Of a stretch of DNA of 10,096 nucleotides, positions 5,443 through 10,096 are shown piece after piece. Position 1 is the first letter of the stretch, and the number at the start of each line of letters is the position of its first letter. This DNA is from Leptotrichiaceae bacterium. Lineage in GTDB: Bacteria; Fusobacteriota; Fusobacteriia; Fusobacteriales; Leptotrichiaceae. The translations under genes were made by a program, and so were the position numbers. The notes below the pieces were generated by a model. It worked only from the letters and a program-made list of their open reading frames with translations, searched no databases and was not told the origin of the DNA. The stretch covers positions 8,316 to 18,411 of the forward strand of contig JAUNKI010000020.1 of NCBI GenBank assembly GCA_030532815.1. Reading direction: 5' to 3'.

Positions 5443-8013
5443 TTATTTTACTTTATAAGTCAGATTTTTCCCGTCACTGTCAATTAAAACAGTACTATTT
5501 TCAGGTATCTCATTCGACAGAATCATTTTTGAAAGATTAGTTTCTATATCTTTCTGAACAAATCTTTTTAAAGGCCTTGCCCCGTAAGCAGGATCATATG
5601 CTTCTTCAACTATAAAGTCAAGAGCTTTGTCGGTAAATTCAATTTTTATGAACTGGTCTTTAAGTTTTTTGTTTATATCTTTCAATATAAGACTTATAAT
5701 ATTTTTTACATTTTCCTTACCTAATGATTTAAATACTATAATGTCATCAATTCTGTTTAGAAATTCAGGCTTAAATCTGTGTTTCATTTCATCAAGAACT
5801 TCTTTCTTAGTTTTTTCTGAAAGTTTCGGATCTTTTAATATAATTTCGCTTCCGATATTTGAAGTCATTATGACAATCGTATTTTTGAAATCGACTACTT
5901 TTCCTTTTCCGTCTGTAAGTCTTCCGTCGTCCAGTAACTGGAGTAAAATATTAAATACGTCAGGGTGGGCTTTTTCAATTTCATCAAAAAGTATAACCGA
6001 GTACGGTTTTCTTCTTACAGCTTCAGTCAGCTGTCCTCCTTCCTCATATCCTACATATCCCGGAGGTGCACCTATCAGTCTGGACACGCTGAATTTATCC
6101 ATGTATTCACTCATATCTATTCTGACGATATTATTCTCGTCATCAAATAAATTATGTGCGAGAGTTTTAGTCAGGTAAGTCTTACCTACCCCTGTAGGTC
6201 CGAGGAAAATAAATGAACCTATAGGTCTGTTCGGATCTTTCAGTCCCGCACGGGATCTTATTATAGTATCGCTTATAGTTTCTATGGCTTCATCCTGTCC
6301 GATAACACGGGTTTTCATATGTTCCGCCAAATTCAGTATTTTTTCTCTTTCTCCCTGTAACAGCTTTGAAACCGGAATGCCTGTCCATTTTCCTACAATT
6401 TCGGCAATTTCCTCACTGTCAATTTCCTGTTTTAAGAGTTTGCCTGTGTTTCCTTTATCGGATTTATTCCATTTTTCTTCTTCATCTTCCCTTTCTTTTT
6501 CAAGGGTTGCAAGTTTTCCGTATTTTAATTCTGCAAGTTTGTTATAGTCGCTTTTTCTTTCGGCTTCTTCGATTTCAAGTTTTACTTTTTCAATTTCTTC
6601 ATTTATTTTTGTAAGTCTTCCTGCTTCTTCCTTTTCACTTTCCCATTGGGATTTCAGAGATTTTTCTTCTTCTTTGAGCTCCGAAATCTCTTTTTCCAAT
6701 GTTTCGAGCCTGTCTTTGGAAGCCTGATCCTTTTCTTTTTTTAATGCGACTTTTTCAATTTCGAGCTGCATAAGCCGTCTTGTAACTTCATCAAGTTCTG
6801 TAGGCATTGAATTTATTTCGGTTTTTACTTTCGCTGCGGCTTCATCAATAAGGTCGATAGCTTTATCCGGAAGAAAACGGTCATTTATATATCTGTCACT
6901 CATTGTAGCGGCGGTTACTATGGCATTGTCCGTAATTCTTATTCCGTGAAATATTTCAAATTTTTCCTTCAGTCCACGCAATATGGAAATAGTATCTTCT
7001 ACGGACGGTTCATTTACCATAATCGGCTGAAATCTTCTTTCAAGAGCGGCGTCTTTTTCAATATATTTTCTGTATTCATCGAGAGTTGTAGCCCCTATAA
7101 CTTTAATTTCACCACGTGCAAGCATGGGCTTCAAAAGATTTCCCGCATCCATGGAACCTTCAGTTTTTCCTGCTCCCACTATGTTATGAACTTCGTCTAT
7201 AAATAATATAATTCTTCCGTCACTATTTTCAAGCTCGTCCAATACGGCTTTCAGTCTTTCTTCAAATTCTCCCCTGTATTTTGCTCCGGAAATTAATGCT
7301 CCCATATCAAGGGAAAATATCGTTTTGTCTTTCAGATTTTCAGGAACGTCCCCTTTGAGTATTCTCTGGGCAATTCCTTCGGCAATGGCAGTTTTACCTA
7401 CTCCCGGTTCTCCGATTAATATAGGATTGTTTTTATTTCTTCTTGATAAAATCTGGATAGCACGTCTTATTTCATTGTCTCTTCCTATAATCGGGTCTAT
7501 TTTTCCTTTACGTGCCAGTTCCACCAAATCCTTTCCGTATTTTTCCAATGCTTCGTAGGAATTTTCAGGATTATCCGACATAATTTTTCTACCTCCTCTT
7601 ATTTCGTTAAGAACATTTTCAAACTGATTTTTTACAATGCCGTTTTCTTTTAGGAAACTGTTATTGTCATATGCTGACAGAAACAGATGTTCAGTACTTA
7701 TATAGCTGTCTCCCATTTTTTTTGCATAATCTCCCGCTCCTACCAGCACTCTGTTCAGTTCTGCATTCGGTCTCGGTTCTATAGAGCCTCCTTCGATTTT
7801 AGGCATTCTGTTTAATTTGTCTTCGAGCATTTTCATCAGATTTACAGTATCTATTCCCATTTTTTTCAGAATATTCGGAATAAGACCGTTCATCTGTCCT
7901 ATTAATGCAAGTAGCAGATGTTCCACTTTCATATCGGAACTTTTATATTTTATTGCAAAATTATGAGCTTCGGAAATAGCTTCCATGCTCTTTTGTGTAA
8001 ATTTTTCTTCCAT
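5443..8013 (-). CDS. clpB: ATP-dependent chaperone ClpB (Hsp100 protein disaggregase)
   Basis: ClpB is a cytosolic hexameric AAA+ machine that pulls polypeptides out of aggregates together with DnaK. The call gives 856 residues, against 857 in E. coli. In order (numbering from ATG 8013) there are: Clp N-domain repeats (about 1-140); nucleotide-binding domain 1 with Walker A GEPGVGKT (201-208), pore-loop Tyr246 in KYRGEFEER, Walker B ILFIDE (269-274) and arginine fingers in LERRFQ; the long charged middle-domain coiled coil (about 400-525) that distinguishes ClpB from ClpA and ClpC; nucleotide-binding domain 2 with Walker A GPTGVGKT (605-612), pore-loop GYVGYEEGG, Walker B VILFDE (673-678) and sensor-2 GARPLKR (811-817). 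There is no ClpP-binding tripeptide loop of the ClpA/ClpX type that I can see. An ATG at 8022 would add three residues but lies 1 nt from the ribosome binding site. Transcription is controlled by a CIRCE site. Confidence 0.96.
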   Translation of the reverse strand: MEEKFTQKSMEAISEAHNFAIKYKSSDMKVEHLLLALIGQMNGLIPNILKKMGIDTVNLMKMLEDKLNRMPKIEGGSIEPRPNAELNRVLVGAGDYAKKMGDSYISTEHLFLSAYDNNSFLKENGIVKNQFENVLNEIRGGRKIMSDNPENSYEALEKYGKDLVELARKGKIDPIIGRDNEIRRAIQILSRRNKNNPILIGEPGVGKTAIAEGIAQRILKGDVPENLKDKTIFSLDMGALISGAKYRGEFEERLKAVLDELENSDGRIILFIDEVHNIVGAGKTEGSMDAGNLLKPMLARGEIKVIGATTLDEYRKYIEKDAALERRFQPIMVNEPSVEDTISILRGLKEKFEIFHGIRITDNAIVTAATMSDRYINDRFLPDKAIDLIDEAAAKVKTEINSMPTELDEVTRRLMQLEIEKVALKKEKDQASKDRLETLEKEISELKEEEKSLKSQWESEKEEAGRLTKINEEIEKVKLEIEEAERKSDYNKLAELKYGKLATLEKEREDEEEKWNKSDKGNTGKLLKQEIDSEEIAEIVGKWTGIPVSKLLQGEREKILNLAEHMKTRVIGQDEAIETISDTIIRSRAGLKDPNRPIGSFIFLGPTGVGKTYLTKTLAHNLFDDENNIVRIDMSEYMDKFSVSRLIGAPPGYVGYEEGGQLTEAVRRKPYSVILFDEIEKAHPDVFNILLQLLDDGRLTDGKGKVVDFKNTIVIMTSNIGSEIILKDPKLSEKTKKEVLDEMKHRFKPEFLNRIDDIIVFKSLGKENVKNIISLILKDINKKLKDQFIKIEFTDKALDFIVEEAYDPAYGARPLKRFVQKDIETNLSKMILSNEIPENSTVLIDSDGKNLTYKVK
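7579..7597 (-). promoter_or_regulatory. Internal translation start for a short ClpB lacking the N-domain
   Basis: On the minus strand AGGAGGT (7597-7591) lies 9 nt before an in-frame ATG (7581-7579), at the end of the N-domain where the protein reads [12 protein letters not shown]. The product would be 712 residues, starting just ahead of nucleotide-binding domain 1. E. coli ClpB makes its 80-kDa form from an internal GTG at codon 149, at the equivalent place in the protein (also after an RGG), so the role is well supported by analogy. Usage here is inferred. Confidence 0.7.
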
Positions 8014-8023
8014 ATTTATCATT

Positions 8024-8029
8024 CTCCTT
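8024..8029 (-). promoter_or_regulatory. clpB ribosome binding site that decides the start codon
   Basis: The minus strand reads AAGGAG (8029-8024). The ATG beginning at 8022 is only 1 nt away, too close for normal initiation, while the ATG beginning at 8013 is 10 nt away. I therefore place the clpB start at 8013; the protein then begins MEEKFTQKS. Confidence 0.6.
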
Positions 8030-8054
8030 ATATCGTTATTTTATATTGTATCTT

Positions 8055-8077
8055 ATACATCTTATAAAAAGATGTAT
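8055..8077 (-). other. Perfect stem-loop in the clpB 5' leader
   Basis: ATACATCTT (8055-8063) and AAGATGTAT (8069-8077) form a perfect 9-bp stem with a 5-nt loop. It lies in the roughly 118-nt untranslated leader, about 25 nt upstream of the ribosome binding site. There is no T tract, so it is not a terminator. It may stabilise the mRNA or take part in temperature-dependent folding, but it does not cover the ribosome binding site directly. Confidence 0.5.
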
Positions 8078-8104
8078 TATTCACATAAATTTCATTATTT
8101 TTTG

Positions 8105-8131
8105 TTAGCACTCTATAAAGATGATTGCTAA
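8105..8131 (-). promoter_or_regulatory. CIRCE operator (HrcA repressor site) for clpB
   Basis: The plus strand reads TTAGCACTC-N9-GATTGCTAA. The CIRCE consensus is TTAGCACTC-N9-GAGTGCTAA, so 17 of 18 arm bases match with the canonical 9-bp spacer. The element starts 7 bp downstream of the clpB -10 box, overlapping the predicted transcription start, the usual place for HrcA repression. HrcA normally controls groESL and dnaK; here clpB joins that heat-shock regulon. Confidence 0.92.
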
Positions 8132-8138
8132 TAAGAAT

Positions 8139-8167
8139 AATATATCATAATTTATAATATATGTCAA
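8139..8167 (-). promoter_or_regulatory. clpB promoter
   Basis: On the minus strand a consensus -35 TTGACA (8167-8162) is followed after exactly 17 bp by a -10 TATATT (8144-8139). Transcription should start near 8132, at the edge of the CIRCE element. A strong vegetative promoter held down by an HrcA operator fits the classic low-GC heat-shock gene design. Confidence 0.85.
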
Positions 8168-8268
8168 CATTTTTTTTAAAAAAACTTGCTTTTTTCAATT
8201 TAAGTGGTAATATTTTATTATAACAGTAATTTTATAAAGTAATATTGAAAAACTAAAGCTGTTTTATA

Positions 8269-8298
8269 TTGAAATAGTCCTCAAATTGTAAATAATAT
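8269..8298 (+). promoter_or_regulatory. Candidate promoter of the PTS-type regulator gene
   Basis: TTGAAA (8269-8274) and TAATAT (8293-8298) are 18 bp apart and point away from clpB towards the gene starting at 8440. TATAAT matches also occur at 8347-8352 and 8354-8359, without good -35 partners. AT-rich sequence gives many such matches, so this is only the best of several. Confidence 0.3.
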
Positions 8299-8439
8299 AT
8301 GTTTTTAAAATTGTAAGCTGCTGTTTTTACTGATTTATAAAAAGAATATAATTTATAATCTGATGTATTTTTCCAATTTGTGAAGTAATTCCGAACAGGA
8401 AATAAATGCTGTGAAGAAAAAATGAAAGGTGAGATGAAA

Positions 8440-10096
8440 ATGAATCGTGAAAATTTGTCTTTAAAGGAAAGAATGAATATATTGAAAATGATTCTGTTTT
8501 TTGATGAAAGCGGACTGAAGCTTTCTGGTATAGCTGAAAGTATGGGAATTCCAAAAATGGAAGTAAGAAAAGATTTGGAAAAACTGGCTGATGAGCTAAA
8601 AAAAGAAGATATAAATCTTATTTATGAAAATTATGTAGGATACAAACTTAAAGGAAATAAAGGAAATCTCCTTATAAAGAGAGTGGAGACCTTGGAAGAG
8701 CTTATTATGGAATTAAGCGGAGACAGAGAAATTTTTACTTGGGAAAATAAAGGTGAATGGGAAAGTTCCGATTATTTTTACGGGTATATAAAGTATGAAA
8801 ATATAGAAATAGTCAGAGAATTTCTATCTGAAATTAAAAAAGAAATGGGTATTGAAATAGGAGAAAGAAATTACAGTAAAGTATTTTCCTACATACTTCT
8901 TTTAATTAATTTTGACAGGTTGTATAATGATGACGGAAAACATACCGTCAAAAAATTTTTACTTCACACCCCTGAATATTTAAAATCTGAAGAAATATTA
9001 AAAAGAATATTTATATCAAAAAATAGGGATTTTTTACTGAATGAAGGAAAACTTCTTTTAATTGCAGATCTTATAATAGGAATGACCGTAAATGGACTTT
9101 CGGGAAATTCTTTCTATCAGTGGATAAATGAAGACATTACCGTAAAAAATATTATTTCCGAGGCAGGAAAGCTTACAGGAGTAAATTTTAATGACGACGG
9201 TATATTGTACAGGGAACTTTTAAATAATATAAAACCTGCAATATACAGGATAAAAAATGAAATTCAGATAGTAAATTCGGTTTTTAAGGAAATGATTCTG
9301 AACAATGATCCTGTTCTTGAAATTGCTGAGAAATCAGTACAGGAAACGGGAAAATTATTTAATATAAAATTCGGTGAATATTCTTTATGTTCTATAGGTT
9401 TTCATATAAAATCAGCTATAGAGAGAAAAAAAAGAGAGAATATAAAAAAAGTAATACTGATTTGCGGTTTAGGGTACGGAAGTTCAAAGATTTTGGAACA
9501 GAGTCTGAAAGAAAATTATGATTTGGATATAATAGACGTATTACCTTATTATTTGGCTGACGATTTAATACCGGGTTATGAAAATATTGATTTAATAATA
9601 TCCACAATAACTCTTAACAGAAAATATCACGTGCCTGTAGTTAATATAAATCCTTTATTGAAGGAAAATGATTTTAAAAAACTGTCTGAATACGGAATGG
9701 AAAAAAGCAGTACAAAAATTTCGTTAAGAAAATTATTAAAAATAATAGAAAATAATGCAGATATAAAAAATCCCCGAAATCTTATACATGATTTGAAAAA
9801 AGGATTGGACAAAAGAATCAGAGACGATTTGTCTGAAATAGGCTCAGTACTGAAAGGTCTGCTCAATAAAAATAATGTAAAATTCATGGACAGTGTGAAG
9901 AACTGGCAGGAAGCAATATCGGAAACAGGGCATATGCTCGTAAAAAATAAAAATGCAACTTCCGATTATGTAAGTGAAATGATAGGACTGGTAGAAAAAC
10001 ACGGTCCGTATATAATAATTGACGAAGGGATAGCGATGCCTCATGCGGGAATTTCGGAAAATGTTCTGAAAACAGGAGTTTCGCTATTAATTGTAA
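8440..10096 (+). CDS. PRD-containing BglG/MtlR-type transcriptional regulator with EIIB- and EIIA-like domains (3' end outside window)
   Basis: The reading frame is open from 8440 to the right edge: 552 codons with no stop. It begins with a DeoR/HTH_11-like winged helix-turn-helix (about residues 5-70: LSGIAESMGIPKMEVRKDLEKL). A helical middle resembles two PTS regulation domains; the second ends GFHIKSAIER with His322. Next comes an EIIB-like fold, KKVILICGLGYGSS with Cys342 in the phosphoacceptor loop. The C-terminus is an EIIA domain of the mannitol/fructose/ascorbate type, GPYIIIDEGIAMPHAG with His535. Such multi-domain regulators (MtlR, LicR and relatives, about 620-700 residues) sense the phosphorylation state of a sugar PTS and usually activate a PTS operon next door; only about the last 90 residues should be missing. 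The start ATG at 8440 has AGGTGA at 8427-8432, 7 nt away; ATGs at 8422 and 8434 are in frame but worse placed. The substrate is unknown. Confidence 0.87.
   Translation, partial: MNRENLSLKERMNILKMILFFDESGLKLSGIAESMGIPKMEVRKDLEKLADELKKEDINLIYENYVGYKLKGNKGNLLIKRVETLEELIMELSGDREIFTWENKGEWESSDYFYGYIKYENIEIVREFLSEIKKEMGIEIGERNYSKVFSYILLLINFDRLYNDDGKHTVKKFLLHTPEYLKSEEILKRIFISKNRDFLLNEGKLLLIADLIIGMTVNGLSGNSFYQWINEDITVKNIISEAGKLTGVNFNDDGILYRELLNNIKPAIYRIKNEIQIVNSVFKEMILNNDPVLEIAEKSVQETGKLFNIKFGEYSLCSIGFHIKSAIERKKRENIKKVILICGLGYGSSKILEQSLKENYDLDIIDVLPYYLADDLIPGYENIDLIISTITLNRKYHVPVVNINPLLKENDFKKLSEYGMEKSSTKISLRKLLKIIENNADIKNPRNLIHDLKKGLDKRIRDDLSEIGSVLKGLLNKNNVKFMDSVKNWQEAISETGHMLVKNKNATSDYVSEMIGLVEKHGPYIIIDEGIAMPHAGISENVLKTGVSLLIV

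Noticed and set aside
5627..6178. 183-codon plus-strand frame opposite clpB
   Set aside because: It is rich in Ser, Phe and Leu, as expected of an antisense shadow of an AT-rich gene, with no motif or ribosome binding site. The minus strand there encodes intact ClpB nucleotide-binding domain 2.
9416..10044. Several minus-strand frames in the right-hand part of the window
   Set aside because: They are antisense to the long open plus-strand frame from 8440, which has recognisable EIIB and EIIA motifs throughout.

Overview
The window is AT-rich DNA with purine-rich coding strands, heavy AGA/AAA/ATA codon use and strong AGGAGG-type ribosome binding sites. It reads like a low-GC anaerobic bacterium. 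My best guess is Fusobacteriota, in the Leptotrichia/Sebaldella/Streptobacillus range, but this rests on composition and protein style only, not on a search. There is no tRNA, rRNA, CRISPR array, insertion sequence or phage gene, so it looks like ordinary chromosomal housekeeping sequence.

Layout from left to right. (1) The 3' end of a tRNA 2-selenouridine synthase gene (mnmH/selU) enters from the left edge and stops at 584; a good intrinsic terminator follows at 728-766. (2) A two-gene potassium-uptake operon runs 858-3685: trkA (NAD-binding cytosolic gating subunit) and trkH (membrane K+ translocator), 23 bp apart, behind a near-consensus promoter at 797-825. Just after trkH lies a possible broken or slippage-dependent micro-ORF with one membrane segment. 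(3) A Rob-like regulator at 3975-4850 joins an AraC-type DNA-binding domain to a GyrI-like ligand-binding domain. (4) About 540 bp (4851-5393) hold no convincing gene. (5) clpB, the AAA+ disaggregase, lies on the minus strand (8013-5443) with a matching terminator at its 3' end. Its control region is very clear: TTGACA-N17-TATATT, with a CIRCE operator (HrcA site) at the predicted transcription start, then a perfect 9-bp hairpin in the leader. (6) Diverging from clpB, a large PTS-type regulator (helix-turn-helix, PRD domains, EIIB-like and EIIA-like domains) starts at 8440 and runs off the right edge, still open.

Functionally these are separate units: tRNA modification, K+ homeostasis, small-molecule-responsive regulation, heat-shock proteostasis and sugar-PTS-linked regulation. 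The most interesting recurring signal is translational. Two genes (clpB and the AraC-GyrI gene) carry a strong in-frame Shine-Dalgarno sequence plus ATG at a domain boundary, suggesting that each can make both a full-length protein and a shorter one lacking its N-terminal domain. For clpB this matches the known ClpB95/ClpB80 pair of E. coli. For the AraC-GyrI fusion I know of no description.
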